Assembly (NCBI RefSeq): GCF_007559005.1
Contig: NZ_CP041763.1
Location: 1,334,463-1,398,462 of the forward strand
From: Gordonia zhaorongruii
Lineage (GTDB): Bacteria > Actinomycetota > Actinomycetes > Mycobacteriales > Mycobacteriaceae
DNA: 64,000 nucleotides
Direction: 5' to 3'
Each line of letters begins with the position of its first letter. Positions within the stretch are counted from its first letter, which is position 1. Of the stretch, positions 20,436 to 29,108 are shown piece after piece. The position numbers and the translations under genes were made by a program. A model generated the notes under the pieces. It was given only the letters and a program-made list of their open reading frames with translations, did not search any database and was not told the DNA's origin.

Positions 20436-23270
20436 ATGGCTTCACAAGCAACCACGCGTCGACGTGCGGCTGCCGGATCGTCGCGCGACCGTTCGGCCGC
20501 AGGCTCCCGCAGTTCATCGTCCCGTGCGACCTCGAGCAAGAAGCCCGCGCAGACTCGCCGGAATCAGACGGCGGGGGCCAAGGGCAAACGCGCCCCCGCC
20601 GACAGCAGGGCGCAGGGCGGCCGTCGTGCGCCCCGGTCCGATATGCGGTCCCAGGACCTTCACCGTCCGTCGGTCATCGCAGGCGTCGGTCACGGAGTGG
20701 CTACCGGATGGACGATGCTCGCTCGGGGCGTCGGAAACCTCGCGCGGGTCGGTGCGGGACGTGAGGACGATCCGTCTGCTCGACGTGACGGGGCGGCCCT
20801 CGCGATACTGCTGCTCGCGGGACTGACCGCGGTCGGTGTGTGGTTCCACGGATTCGGTCCCGTCGGCGCCTTCGTCGATGCCCTCGTACGGGCAGGTGTC
20901 GGGTCGCTCGCCTATGTGGTCCCGGTCCTCCTCGGTGCACTTGCCATCAGCTTGATGCGCCTCGAGCCGAATCCCGAGCGACGTGTCCGCAACATCGGGG
21001 GAACCGCGCTCCTCGCGATCGGCGTACTCGGCATCGCGCACCTGGTACAGGGAGCGCCTACGGATTACTCGGGTCGTTCGGATGCGGCCGGCTTCCTCGG
21101 TTACGCGGTCGGCACTCCGGTCACCGACGCCCTCACCGTGTGGCTCTCGGTTCCGCTCTACGTTCTGTGCGCGGCGTTCGGTGCACTCGCCCTCAGCGGG
21201 CGCACACTCGGTGAGGTGGTGTACGGCACCGCGGACTACTTCGGACTCGGACGCTACGACTACGACGAGTACGACGACGAGTACGACGAATACGACGACG
21301 AGGCGTACGACGAGGATTACGACGACTACGACTACGACGACGGCGACCCCGCCGATGATGTGGAAACCGCCGACGACGCGGCCGATGACGGCTTCGGCGA
21401 CCCCTACGACAACTATCCGCCGGACGAGCGCCGCGGCCGCCCGCAGCAGCGCCGTCGAAGCAGCGTGCGGGAGCACGGCCGGGCGTCGCGAACCTCGCCG
21501 TCGGTCGTGGAACCGGACGCGATTCCGGTAGCGGCGCGAGCAGGTGGCCGGCGTACCGCGGGCCAAGACCGCGACGCGCACATGCCCGACCTGATGACCG
21601 AGCCGATCGTTCCCGATACCCAGGTGACCGAGCCCATCGGCCCGCTCGCCGACGAGGTGCCTGCCGACCAGGCTCCGCGTCGCCGAACCCGGCGACCGGC
21701 AGCGGTATCACCGGCACCCGCCGCACCGAAGCCGGCTCCAGCGGGTAGAGCGCTGGTCGATCGCGATCAAGACGGTGACTACCGGCTTCCGCCCGCGGAT
21801 CTCCTGCTGGCCGGTGACCCGCCGAAGCAGGGCAGCGCAGCCAATGACGACATGATCGACCGGATCAACTCGGTGCTCGAGCAGTTCAAGATCGATGCGG
21901 CGGTCACCGGTTACACACGCGGTCCCACGGTGACCCGTTACGAGGTGGAACTCGGACCTGCGGTCAAGGTCGAGAAGATCACCCAGTTGCAGCGCAACAT
22001 CGCGTACGCGGTGGCTACGGACAACGTTCGGCTGCTGGCGCCGATCCCCGGGAAGTCGGCGGTCGGCATCGAGGTGCCCAACTCCGACCGCGAGATGGTG
22101 CGACTCGCTGACGTGCTCAACTCCCCGGAGTCGCGCCGCGACGACCACCCGCTGGTCATCGGGCTCGGCAAGGACATCGAAGGCGACTTCGTGTCGGCGA
22201 ACCTCTCGAAGATGCCGCACCTTCTGGTGGCGGGCTCCACCGGGTCCGGTAAGTCGAGCTTCGTGAACTCGATGCTCGTCTCGCTGCTCGCCCGAGCCAC
22301 CCCCGAGGACGTGCGGATGATCCTGATCGACCCGAAGATGGTCGAACTCACGCCGTACGAAGGCGTTCCGCATCTGATCACACCGATCATCACCGAACCG
22401 AAGAAGGCGGCCGCGGCGCTGTCCTGGCTGGTGGATGAGATGGAGCAGCGTTACCAGGACATGAAGGCGTCGCGTGTGCGGCACATCAACGACTTCAACG
22501 CGAAGGTCCGGTCTGGGGAGATCACCACCCCGCTCGGCTCCGAGCGGGTGTACCGCCCGTATCCGTACATCGTCGCCATCGTGGACGAGCTGGCCGACCT
22601 GATGATGACCGCGCCCCGCGATGTGGAGGACGCGATCGTCCGCATCACCCAGAAGGCGCGCGCCGCGGGCATCCACCTGGTGCTGGCCACGCAGCGGCCA
22701 TCGGTGGACGTGGTGACCGGTCTGATCAAGACCAACGTTCCGTCGCGCCTGGCCTTCGCGACGAGCTCGCTCACAGACTCGCGTGTCATCCTCGACCAGC
22801 CGGGAGCGGAGAAGCTCATCGGCATGGGCGACGGCCTCTTCATGCCGATGGGCGCCAACAAACCGATCCGCATGCAGGGCGCCTTCATCACCGACGAGGA
22901 GATCTCGGCGGTCGTCGAGTTCACGCGGGAGCAATCCGAGCCCGAGTACACCGAGGGCGTCACGAGTTCGAAGGCGTCGGACAAGAAGGAGATCGACGGC
23001 GACATCGGAAACGATCTCGACGATCTGCTTCAAGCCATCGAACTCGTGGTGTCCAGTCAGTTCGGATCGACGTCGATGCTGCAGCGCAAACTGCGTGTCG
23101 GGTTCGCGAAGGCCGGGCGTCTCATGGACCTGATGGAGACACGCGGCGTAGTCGGGCCGAGCGAGGGATCGAAGGCTCGCGACGTGCTGGTGAAGCCCGA
23201 GGACCTGGCGGGCGTCATCACCTCCATCACCGGTGGAGGTGGAGACGCGGACGACGCTCCGTTAGACTGA
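20436..23270 (+). CDS. ftsK: DNA translocase FtsK
   Basis: FtsK anchors at the division septum and pumps chromosome DNA so that sister termini separate. The 944-aa protein begins with a basic Ser/Arg/Lys-rich tail of about 100 residues, then four membrane segments (about 120-140, 150-175, 190-206, 230-253). An extremely acidic Asp/Tyr/Glu linker follows (about 274-325), then a Pro/Ala-rich stretch. The RecA-like motor has Walker [11 protein letters not shown] (about 598-607) and [18 protein letters not shown]. The C-terminal gamma winged helix includes [20 protein letters not shown], which reads KOPS-type DNA. The ATG at 20436 fits the -10 spacing better than a TTG ten codons upstream. Confidence 0.97.
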   Translation: MASQATTRRRAAAGSSRDRSAAGSRSSSSRATSSKKPAQTRRNQTAGAKGKRAPADSRAQGGRRAPRSDMRSQDLHRPSVIAGVGHGVATGWTMLARGVGNLARVGAGREDDPSARRDGAALAILLLAGLTAVGVWFHGFGPVGAFVDALVRAGVGSLAYVVPVLLGALAISLMRLEPNPERRVRNIGGTALLAIGVLGIAHLVQGAPTDYSGRSDAAGFLGYAVGTPVTDALTVWLSVPLYVLCAAFGALALSGRTLGEVVYGTADYFGLGRYDYDEYDDEYDEYDDEAYDEDYDDYDYDDGDPADDVETADDAADDGFGDPYDNYPPDERRGRPQQRRRSSVREHGRASRTSPSVVEPDAIPVAARAGGRRTAGQDRDAHMPDLMTEPIVPDTQVTEPIGPLADEVPADQAPRRRTRRPAAVSPAPAAPKPAPAGRALVDRDQDGDYRLPPADLLLAGDPPKQGSAANDDMIDRINSVLEQFKIDAAVTGYTRGPTVTRYEVELGPAVKVEKITQLQRNIAYAVATDNVRLLAPIPGKSAVGIEVPNSDREMVRLADVLNSPESRRDDHPLVIGLGKDIEGDFVSANLSKMPHLLVAGSTGSGKSSFVNSMLVSLLARATPEDVRMILIDPKMVELTPYEGVPHLITPIITEPKKAAAALSWLVDEMEQRYQDMKASRVRHINDFNAKVRSGEITTPLGSERVYRPYPYIVAIVDELADLMMTAPRDVEDAIVRITQKARAAGIHLVLATQRPSVDVVTGLIKTNVPSRLAFATSSLTDSRVILDQPGAEKLIGMGDGLFMPMGANKPIRMQGAFITDEEISAVVEFTREQSEPEYTEGVTSSKASDKKEIDGDIGNDLDDLLQAIELVVSSQFGSTSMLQRKLRVGFAKAGRLMDLMETRGVVGPSEGSKARDVLVKPEDLAGVITSITGGGGDADDAPLD
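21256..21350 (+). repeat. GAC/TAC-rich repeat in ftsK
   Basis: The codons for Asp, Tyr and Glu alternate almost without interruption, giving an imperfect low-complexity trinucleotide repeat in the coding sequence. It encodes the acidic linker of FtsK and is a likely site of length variation between strains. Confidence 0.75.
23263..23268 (+). promoter_or_regulatory. terC promoter -10 box
   Basis: TAGACT overlaps the last codon and stop of ftsK. The predicted start is about base 23275, just before the riboswitch. Confidence 0.5.
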
Positions 23271-23274
23271 CGGC

Positions 23275-23460
23275 GACCAGGAGGGGAGTATCCCCCGAAC
23301 CGTGACGGTTCCGTCAATACGGACGATGTCCGAACATCCGCCGACCGGATGCCGGCTCGCTCCCGGGGCCGTCGCCGCCGAACACCGTGCGCATGTCGAC
23401 GCACCGGCGGTGGGAGAGACCTCCGGCATCGCTGACACCGTTCTGCACGCTGGAGGATCA
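23275..23460 (+). promoter_or_regulatory. yybP-ykoY (manganese) riboswitch of terC
   Basis: The leader has the yybP-ykoY hallmarks: GGAGGGGAGTA at the 5' side, CCGTCAATACGG in the middle, and TGGGAGAGACCTCC at the 3' side. P1 can form from GGAGG (23280-23284) with CCTCC (23420-23424). The same CCTCCGGC (23420-23427) can instead pair with GCTGGAGG (23449-23456), which holds the terC Shine-Dalgarno sequence. This predicts translational activation when ligand closes P1. The family senses Mn2+ and often controls TerC/Alx-type genes. Confidence 0.82.
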
Positions 23461-23465
23461 CTTTC

Positions 23466-24470
23466 ATGAATGTCTCGTTGACCACCTGGATCGTCACCGT
23501 GGTGGTGATCCTCGCGTTGTTCGTCTTCGACTTCTTCGCGCACGTCCGGACGCCGCACGAGCCGACCATCCGGGAATCGGGCTTCTGGTCGTCGGTGTAC
23601 ATCGCCATCGCCCTGGCGTTCGGCGGTTACGTCTGGTGGCAGTGGGGCGGTGTGTTCGGCGGCGAGTACTACGCCGGTTACGTGACCGAGAAGGCGCTGT
23701 CGGTTGACAACCTCTTCGTCTTCGTCGTCATCATGACGAAGTTCGCGGTCCCGCGCATCTACCAGCAGAAGGTCCTGCTGCTCGGCATCGTCATGGCGCT
23801 CGTGATGCGCGCGGGATTCATCGCGGTCGGTGCGGCCGCGATCGACGCCTACAGCTGGGTGTTCTACATCTTCGGCCTGTTCCTGCTGTTCACCGCGATC
23901 AAGTTGCTCCGCGAGAGCGACGACCACGCGACTCACGAGCGGGAGCAGCAGGGCCGCGTGGAGCGGATCATCAAGAAGATCTTCCGGGCCTCCGACAACT
24001 ACGACGGCGACCGCCTGTTCACCAAGGAGAACGGCAAGCGCTTGATCACCCCGTTGATGGTGGTCCTGGTCGTCATCGGCTTCACCGATGTGCTGTTCGC
24101 GCTGGACTCGATTCCCGCGATCTACGGACTGACGCAGGAGCCGTACCTGGTGTTCACGGCGAATGCCTTCGCACTGATGGGCCTGCGCCAGCTGTACTTC
24201 CTGCTCGGTGGACTGCTCGACAAGTTGATCTACCTCTCGTACGGTCTGTCGATCATCCTGGCCTTCATCGGCGTCAAGCTGGTGCTGCACGCACTGCACG
24301 AGAACACGCTGGGCTTCATCAACGGCGGCGAGTCGGTTCCGGTGCCCGAGGTATCCACGGGGCTGTCGTTGGTGGTGATCGCCGGCACCTTGGTCGTCGT
24401 GACCGTCGCCAGTCTGCTGGTCACCCGTTCACGGACCCAGAAGAAGTTGAAGTCAGCCGGCCGGGACTAG
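23466..24470 (+). CDS. TerC/Alx-family membrane protein
   Basis: The 334-aa protein is a TerC-family integral membrane protein, with about seven to nine hydrophobic segments. Conserved blocks include EKALSVDNLFVFVVIMTKF and VIGFTDVLFALDSIPAIYGL, whose acidic residues in the membrane probably bind a metal ion. Relatives (Alx, MeeY/MeeF type) export manganese. The manganese-type riboswitch directly upstream fits that role. The Shine-Dalgarno sequence is GGAGG at 23452-23456. The family name refers to tellurium resistance, but metal homeostasis is the better supported function here. Confidence 0.9.
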   Translation: MNVSLTTWIVTVVVILALFVFDFFAHVRTPHEPTIRESGFWSSVYIAIALAFGGYVWWQWGGVFGGEYYAGYVTEKALSVDNLFVFVVIMTKFAVPRIYQQKVLLLGIVMALVMRAGFIAVGAAAIDAYSWVFYIFGLFLLFTAIKLLRESDDHATHEREQQGRVERIIKKIFRASDNYDGDRLFTKENGKRLITPLMVVLVVIGFTDVLFALDSIPAIYGLTQEPYLVFTANAFALMGLRQLYFLLGGLLDKLIYLSYGLSIILAFIGVKLVLHALHENTLGFINGGESVPVPEVSTGLSLVVIAGTLVVVTVASLLVTRSRTQKKLKSAGRD

Positions 24471-24483
24471 ACCGTCGAGCCCC

Positions 24484-24762
24484 TCAGAAGGGGCCGAAGA
24501 CCTGCTTCCATTCGACGACTCGAACGCCTGCGATGGCCTCCTCGCGAGCGAACGGGTCACGTGCGAGGAGCGCCCGCGCCGCGGGTTCGTTCTCGGCGGA
24601 CACCAGTAGGGTCGCGCCGCTGCCGTCGAGGAAGGGGCCCACCATGAGCAGGTCGCCCGCGTCGTGCAGCGCTCCGAGGAATTCGCGGTGCTCGGGGCGG
24701 AAGTCGTCGCGCAGCGCCGTGGCATCCGGTGCGTAGGTGTACTCGACGTGGAAGATCGGCAT
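24484..24762 (-). CDS. YciI-family protein
   Basis: The 92-aa protein has the ferredoxin-like YciI fold: HVEYTYAPDATALRDDFRPEHREFL carries the expected His-Asp pair in its second half, and GPFLDGSGATLLV follows. YciI-like proteins are small putative dehydratase/isomerase or binding domains with unknown substrates. The ATG is preceded by a GGGAG sequence. The position next to ftsK and argA matches Rv2749 of M. tuberculosis. Confidence 0.85.
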   Translation of the reverse strand: MPIFHVEYTYAPDATALRDDFRPEHREFLGALHDAGDLLMVGPFLDGSGATLLVSAENEPAARALLARDPFAREEAIAGVRVVEWKQVFGPF

Positions 24763-24807
24763 GGGGTGCTCCCGGAGGAATCGGTGACGGATGGGGAGTG
24801 GGCCTGG

Positions 24808-25341
24808 TCAGAGTTGCGCGAGCATACGTGTGTTTCCGAGCGTGTTCGGCTTCACGAAACTCAGGTCGAGGAACTCGGCGACGCCGGTATCGTACGACCG
24901 CGTCATCTCGTCGTACACCTCACGGGTCACGGGTGTCCCGTCGATCTCGGCGAAACCGTGCCTGGCGAAGAACGAGATCTCGAAAGTGAGAACGAAGACG
25001 CGCTGCAACCCCAGTTCGCGGGCGACGTCGAGCAGGCGGCCGACCACGAGGTGGCCGATGCCACGGCCGGAGTGCTCCTTCGCGACGGCGACGGTGCGGA
25101 CCTCACCCAGGTCGGCCCACAGAACGTGCAGGGCACCGCAGCCGACGACCTGGCCGTCGAGTTCGGCGACCCAGAACTCCGGTACCGCCTCGTACAGGGT
25201 GACGAGGTTCTTCGCGAGCAGGATCTTGCCCGCGTACACGTCGATCAGCTCCTTGATCCGTGGCACGTCAGCCGTCCGTGCACGTCGGACCACGATCTCC
25301 GGCGGTGCGGCGGGGTCTGCTCGAGCATCGGTGGAGGGCAT
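24808..25341 (-). CDS. argA: Amino-acid (L-glutamate) N-acetyltransferase, ArgA type
   Basis: This GNAT-fold enzyme matches the short actinobacterial ArgA (Rv2747), which acetylates glutamate or glutamine at the first step of arginine synthesis. The 177-aa protein shows VRTVAVAKEHSGRGIGHLVV, whose GRGIGH part binds acetyl-CoA, then VFVLTFEISFFARHGFAEI. No arginine genes are nearby. The ATG lacks a Shine-Dalgarno sequence; TATCGT lies seven bases upstream, so the mRNA is probably leaderless. It diverges from pgsA. Confidence 0.88.
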   Translation of the reverse strand: MPSTDARADPAAPPEIVVRRARTADVPRIKELIDVYAGKILLAKNLVTLYEAVPEFWVAELDGQVVGCGALHVLWADLGEVRTVAVAKEHSGRGIGHLVVGRLLDVARELGLQRVFVLTFEISFFARHGFAEIDGTPVTREVYDEMTRSYDTGVAEFLDLSFVKPNTLGNTRMLAQL

Positions 25342-25348
25342 GAAACCA

Positions 25349-25354
25349 ACGATA
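25349..25354 (-). promoter_or_regulatory. argA -10 box (leaderless type)
   Basis: On the minus strand TATCGT is followed by seven bases and the argA ATG at 25341. Confidence 0.4.
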
Positions 25355-25402
25355 GTCGCAGGTCTGCGTGCGCCCTGCAGAGGTCGGCAGAACTCATGAC
25401 GT

Positions 25403-25408
25403 TAGGCT
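25403..25408 (+). promoter_or_regulatory. pgsA -10 box (leaderless type)
   Basis: TAGGCT ends seven bases before the GTG at 25416, in the short argA-pgsA spacer. Confidence 0.45.
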
Positions 25409-25415
25409 TACATCC

Positions 25416-26063
25416 GTGACTGAACCCGCGCGCCGCGCCATCGGCGACCATTCGGCGGCAGTGCCGCCGGTGGTCAACGTGGCGAACGCCTTGACGATGT
25501 TCCGGATCCTGCTGGTTCCGGTGTTCGTGGTCGCGCTGTTCGTCGATGACGGCGAGTCCACGCTGTGGCGGGTGGTCGCATTCGGAATCTTCGTGGTCGC
25601 AGCGGTCACGGACCAGATCGACGGACGCATCGCGCGCGAGCGGAATCTGGTCACGGACTTCGGGAAGATGGCCGATCCGATCGCCGACAAGGCGCTGATC
25701 GGTGCGGCCCTGCTCGGCCTGTCGGTGCTCGATCTGCTGCCGTGGTGGGTCACCGCGGTGATTCTCGTACGGGAGATCGGAGTGACGATCCTCCGCTTCT
25801 GGGTCATTCGGCACGGGGTGATCCCCGCGAGCCGCGGCGGTAAGCTCAAGACGTTGCTGCAGTCGGTGGCGATAGGGTTGTTCGTGCTGCCGTTCACGGG
25901 AGCGCTGCTGGTGGTCGCATGGGTGTTCATGGCGGCTGCTGTCGTCGCGACGGTGGTCACCGGAGCGGACTACGTGTGGCAGGCGATCCGCCTGCGACGC
26001 GAGGGTCGCGCCGCGCAGGCGGCGGCTCGGGACGCGATGGCCCGTGCAGACGAGGCGCAGTGA
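25416..26063 (+). CDS. pgsA: CDP-alcohol phosphatidyltransferase (PGP synthase type)
   Basis: The enzyme joins CDP-diacylglycerol to an alcohol, probably glycerol-3-phosphate, to make phosphatidylglycerophosphate in the membrane. The 215-aa protein carries the complete CDP-OH-P motif, D-x2-DG-x2-AR-x8-G-x3-D-x3-D, spread over about residues 66-88, with four or five membrane helices. The closest known neighbour is PgsA3 (Rv2746c), which also sits between argA and clgR. I chose the GTG at 25416 because it follows a TAGGCT box by seven bases and aligns with the family. The acceptor alcohol is inferred. Confidence 0.92.
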   Translation: MTEPARRAIGDHSAAVPPVVNVANALTMFRILLVPVFVVALFVDDGESTLWRVVAFGIFVVAAVTDQIDGRIARERNLVTDFGKMADPIADKALIGAALLGLSVLDLLPWWVTAVILVREIGVTILRFWVIRHGVIPASRGGKLKTLLQSVAIGLFVLPFTGALLVVAWVFMAAAVVATVVTGADYVWQAIRLRREGRAAQAAARDAMARADEAQ

Positions 26064-26095
26064 CCGGGCCTGCGGCGATCGGGGCGAAATTCCGA

Positions 26096-26101
26096 TAGTG
26101 T
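26096..26101 (+). promoter_or_regulatory. Candidate clgR -10 box
   Basis: TAGTGT lies 32 bases after the pgsA stop. It would start a transcript near 26108 whose leader contains the tandem repeats. No -35 or ECF-type box was recognised with confidence. Confidence 0.3.
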
Positions 26102-26114
26102 CGTCGGCACAGAC

Positions 26115-26180
26115 AATTCGGTGAGCACCGGGAATCGGTGAGCACGGATATCGGTGAAGACAGAGAATTCGGCACACAGC
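26115..26180 (+). repeat. Decaying tandem repeat in the clgR leader
   Basis: Four imperfect units of 18, 17, 16 and 15 bases follow each other, each starting with A(A)TTCGG or ATCGG and containing GTGAGCAC or a variant (starts near 26115, 26133, 26150 and 26166). Units one and two share TCGGTGAGCAC; later ones diverge. The block lies between pgsA and the preferred clgR start. Confidence 0.6.
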
Positions 26181-26237
26181 ATGAATTCAGTACAGACAGT
26201 GAACAGGCACCGCGACCCGACTGCGGGAGGATTGGAC

Positions 26238-26534
26238 GTGACATTGCTGTTGCGCGAGGCGATCGGCGACCAGCTGCGGCGGGTTCGCACGGACCAGGGC
26301 CGCACGCTGCGCGAGGTGTCGACGCATGCGCGCGTCAGCCTCGGATACCTCTCCGAGGTGGAGCGCGGTCAGAAAGAGGCGTCCAGCGAGTTGCTCGCCT
26401 CCATCTGCGTTGCGCTCGACGTCGAGATCAGCGATGTACTCCTCAATGTTGCGGGCGCGATGTCCCCGGTGGATGCGGTCGTCGAAGTGATCGCAACCCA
26501 GGGCGAGGTTCCCGCAGAACTGGCAGCTGCCTGA
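26238..26534 (+). CDS. clgR: ClgR-type transcriptional regulator
   Basis: ClgR activates clp protease genes and, in mycobacteria, the psp genes after envelope stress. The 98-aa protein is an XRE-type helix-turn-helix: [20 protein letters not shown] followed by [15 protein letters not shown] (about residues 24-58). I chose the GTG at 26238 because GGAGG ends seven bases before it; ATG codons at 26154 and 26181 would add residues unlike the family. The pspA gene follows 60 bases later, as in Rv2745c-Rv2744c. Confidence 0.9.
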   Translation: MTLLLREAIGDQLRRVRTDQGRTLREVSTHARVSLGYLSEVERGQKEASSELLASICVALDVEISDVLLNVAGAMSPVDAVVEVIATQGEVPAELAAA

Positions 26535-26594
26535 GGTGGTTGCCGCGCCCGAGTCGGAACGTTCAAGAGTGTCGAGAAGGTTGAGGAAGCAGGT

Positions 26595-27434
26595 ATGGCG
26601 AATCCTTTCGTGAAGGCTTGGCGCTACATGATGGCCCTGGGTAATCAGAAGATCGACGAGAACGCCGATCCCAAGGTGCAGATCCAGCAGGCGATCGAGG
26701 ATGCTCAGCGTCAGCATCAGGCCTTGTCGCAGCAGGCTGCCGCAGTCATCGGAAACCAGCGCCAGCTGGAGATGCGGCTCAATCGCCAGCTCGAGGAGAT
26801 CGAGAAGCTGCAGGGAAACACCCGGCAGGCTCTCCAACTCGCCGATCAGGCCTCCGCAGCCGGCGACGCGGCGAAGACCACCGAGTACACCAACGCAGCT
26901 GAGGCGTTCGCCGCCCAGTTGGTGACGGCCGAGCAGAACGTCGAGGACCTCAAGGTTCTGCATGACCAGTCGCTCACCGCCGCAGCGCAGGCCAAGCAGG
27001 CCGTCGAACGCAACGCGATGACCCTCCAGCAGAAGCTGGCCGAGCGGTCCAAGCTGCTGAGCCAGCTCGAGCAGGCGAAGATGCAGGAGCAGGTCAGCAA
27101 TTCGCTCAACAGCATGAGCGAGTTGTCGGCTCCTGGAAACACACCCAATCTCGACCAGGTGCGCGACAAGATCGAGCGCCGGTACGCCAACGCGCTGGGT
27201 TCGGCCGAACTGGCCAAGGGATCCGTCCAGGGGCGGATGGCCGAGGTCGAGGCCGCCGGCGTGCAGATGGCGGGTCACAGTCGGCTGGAGCAGATTCGCG
27301 CCAGCATGAACGGTGGATCGCTGACCGCGGGGCAGCAGCAGCCGGCCGCGGGACAGGTCGGCCAGGGTCAGGCGGCACCGGGTCAGGCAGCACCGGGCCA
27401 GGCAGCGCCGACTGCGAAGCCGGAGCAGAACTGA
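26595..27434 (+). CDS. pspA: PspA/IM30-family phage-shock protein (35-kDa antigen type)
   Basis: PspA proteins coat and stabilise a stressed cytoplasmic membrane. The 279-aa protein has the amphipathic N terminus [20 protein letters not shown] and long coiled-coil helices up to about residue 225. It ends in a flexible tail of about 45 residues with GQAAP repeats. A purine-rich GAGGAAGCAGG upstream is the Shine-Dalgarno sequence. It follows clgR, whose product activates the orthologue Rv2744c. The tail repeats are unusual for PspA and may vary between strains. Confidence 0.93.
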   Translation: MANPFVKAWRYMMALGNQKIDENADPKVQIQQAIEDAQRQHQALSQQAAAVIGNQRQLEMRLNRQLEEIEKLQGNTRQALQLADQASAAGDAAKTTEYTNAAEAFAAQLVTAEQNVEDLKVLHDQSLTAAAQAKQAVERNAMTLQQKLAERSKLLSQLEQAKMQEQVSNSLNSMSELSAPGNTPNLDQVRDKIERRYANALGSAELAKGSVQGRMAEVEAAGVQMAGHSRLEQIRASMNGGSLTAGQQQPAAGQVGQGQAAPGQAAPGQAAPTAKPEQN

Positions 27435-28603
27435 CCAAGATCGCGGTGGTGGCCGGCTCGGATGCCGGTCACGCTTTTCCTGCGCTCGCGCTGGGCAAGT
27501 TGTTCGCCCGAGCGGGCGACGAGGTCCTCGTCTACACGGGCAGCGACTGGATCGGCGAAGGCCCCCGGTGCGGGGTTCGGGTGCTCCCGCTCCCGGGCCT
27601 GGCTGCGCTGCCGGGCGAGGACGACGATGACGCCGGAGCCAAGCTGAACGCTCGGGCGGCGCGGATGGCGGTGATGCTCGCGCCGGCCCTCGCCACGGAG
27701 GGCGTCGAACTGGTCTTCAGTGATGTGATCACGCGGGCAGGAGGCTGGGCGGCAGAGCTCGCAGGCGTTCCGTGGATCGAGGTGTCGCCGCACCCGCTGT
27801 ACGAGCAGTCGGCCGGTCTTCCGCCGATCGGTTCGGGACTCGCTGTGGGAACGGGTGTCCGGGGCCGTCTGCGCGACGCCGGGTTGCGGATTCTCTGCGC
27901 GAAGTCGGCGTCGGATGGGGTCCGTGCCACCGCTCGTGCGCGTGGCGGTCTGCGCCTGCCTCCGGTACCGGCGCCCGCCGCCCGGTTCGTCGCCACCCTG
28001 CCCGGCCTGGAAGTGCACCGGCCGGACTGGCCGCCCCGCACTCACCTGATCGGCCCGTTGCTGCACGAGCCGACCGACGCGGTCTTCGACCGCCCGCCGG
28101 GCGACGGTCCGCTGGTCGTCGTGGCGCCGTCAACCGCGCGGATCGGTGAGGCGGAACTGGGCGCGGTCGCGCTGGAGGCACTGAACGATCTGGACGGACG
28201 GCGAGGGTTGCGCACGGTCTACTCCGCGCTCTCGGCGCTGGCCGACGGCGTCACCACGCCGGGCCGGTTCGTGGCCGGCACCGCCCGTCAGGACGAGGTG
28301 CTGGCCGATGCCGCCGTCGCGGTGTGCGGGGCCGGGCACGGGATGCTCGTCAAGGCTCTCGGGGCCGGAGTGCCCGTGGTGACCGTTCCGGGTGGCGGTG
28401 ATCAATGGGAACTGGCCAAGCGGGTGAAGAGGTCCGGGTGCGGGCTGATCGTCCGGCCCGCGGAGCCGAAGGCCCTCGCTGCGGCGATCGAGCGGATACT
28501 CGACGATCCGTCTTTCGCCGCGAATGCGCAGGCGGTGGCCGCAACTGCGTCGTCCACGGTGGACCCGGTGCGAGTGGCCCGTCGTGTGCTGGAGGATGAG
28601 TGA
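27431..28603 (+). CDS. MGT-family glycosyltransferase (Rv2739c-like)
   Basis: This GT-B fold protein resembles UDP-sugar glycosyltransferases of the MGT/YjiC group and Rv2739c. The C-terminal donor site shows [21 protein letters not shown] followed by [17 protein letters not shown], split by two glycines. The first canonical start is GTG at 27446, but that cuts into the first beta strand ([16 protein letters not shown]). A CTG at 27431 overlaps the pspA stop as CTGA and has GGAG five bases upstream, so I place the start there, giving 390 aa. The acceptor is unknown. DUF3046 and recA follow. Confidence 0.8.
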   Translation: MTKIAVVAGSDAGHAFPALALGKLFARAGDEVLVYTGSDWIGEGPRCGVRVLPLPGLAALPGEDDDDAGAKLNARAARMAVMLAPALATEGVELVFSDVITRAGGWAAELAGVPWIEVSPHPLYEQSAGLPPIGSGLAVGTGVRGRLRDAGLRILCAKSASDGVRATARARGGLRLPPVPAPAARFVATLPGLEVHRPDWPPRTHLIGPLLHEPTDAVFDRPPGDGPLVVVAPSTARIGEAELGAVALEALNDLDGRRGLRTVYSALSALADGVTTPGRFVAGTARQDEVLADAAVAVCGAGHGMLVKALGAGVPVVTVPGGGDQWELAKRVKRSGCGLIVRPAEPKALAAAIERILDDPSFAANAQAVAATASSTVDPVRVARRVLEDE

Positions 28604-28604
28604 C

Positions 28605-28799
28605 ATGCGCTTGACCGAGTTTCACGAACTGATCGAGCTGGAGTTCGGTCGGCTGCGTGCCGAGGCGATGCTCGTCGACCACGTGCTGATCGAACTGGAT
28701 GGACGCACGGGCGCACAGGCCGTGGCGGACGGGGTGGATCCGAAGTTCGTGTGGCGCGCCCTGTGCAGGGAGTTCGACGTCCCGCACGAACGCCGGTGA
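28605..28799 (+). CDS. DUF3046 protein
   Basis: This 64-aa protein is conserved directly upstream of recA in actinobacteria (Rv2738c). It contains LTEFHELIELEFGRLRAEAM and the Trp-containing end FVWRALCREFDVP. The function is unknown. GGAGG at 28591-28595 sets the start at the ATG at 28605 rather than the ATG three codons earlier. Its stop is 25 bases before the recA SOS box. Confidence 0.88.
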   Translation: MRLTEFHELIELEFGRLRAEAMLVDHVLIELDGRTGAQAVADGVDPKFVWRALCREFDVPHERR

Positions 28800-28824
28800 C
28801 ACGGACCCGGCGTGTCGCTTGCCT

Positions 28825-28840
28825 TCGAACATCTGTTCGT
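28825..28840. promoter_or_regulatory. SOS box (LexA site) of recA
   Basis: TCGAAC, four bases, GTTCGT matches the actinobacterial LexA site TCGAAC-N4-GTTCGA in 11 of 12 positions. It directly abuts the -10 box, so LexA would block the promoter. Confidence 0.85.
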
Positions 28841-28846
28841 TAGACT
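28841..28846 (+). promoter_or_regulatory. recA promoter -10 box
   Basis: TAGACT directly follows the SOS box. The predicted start is about base 28853, leaving a leader of about 256 nt before the recA ATG. Confidence 0.6.
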
Positions 28847-28852
28847 GAATTG

Positions 28853-29108
28853 GAACCGATAAGCCGTTCCGTGCGTCCGACCTTGTATGACAACCACGAG
28901 CACCGCAACCACGACTCACCCCGGCACGAACAGCAGAAGCAAGCGGAAGACGGCAGCTGATCGGAGCGGCGCGACGAAATTGTCGGAGTCCGGTTCTACG
29001 GTGAGCACAGAACCGCTCGACGTTGGAGCGGGCGAACCCAAGACCACACCGATGATTCCGCCCGCGGACACCACCACGGACCAGATAGACCAGAACGAGG
29101 AGACCACG
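28853..29108 (+). other. Long recA leader with an in-frame open frame
   Basis: Between the SOS promoter and the recA start, a frame opens at ATG 28887 and runs without a stop into recA, adding 74 Thr/Ser-rich codons. No Shine-Dalgarno sequence precedes it. Its third-position GC looks lower than in recA (my estimate is about 75 percent), with AGA, ATA, AAA and several ACA codons, so I treat it as leader rather than protein. No gene or clear RNA structure was recognised. Confidence 0.5.

Noticed and set aside
21256-21350. Possible CRISPR or minisatellite in ftsK
   Set aside because: The repeat is in frame, encodes an acidic linker and has no spacers.
26154-26237. A longer ClgR starting at ATG 26154 or 26181
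   Set aside because: The added residues come from the tandem-repeat leader and are unlike ClgR. GGAGG seven bases before GTG 26238 fits much better.
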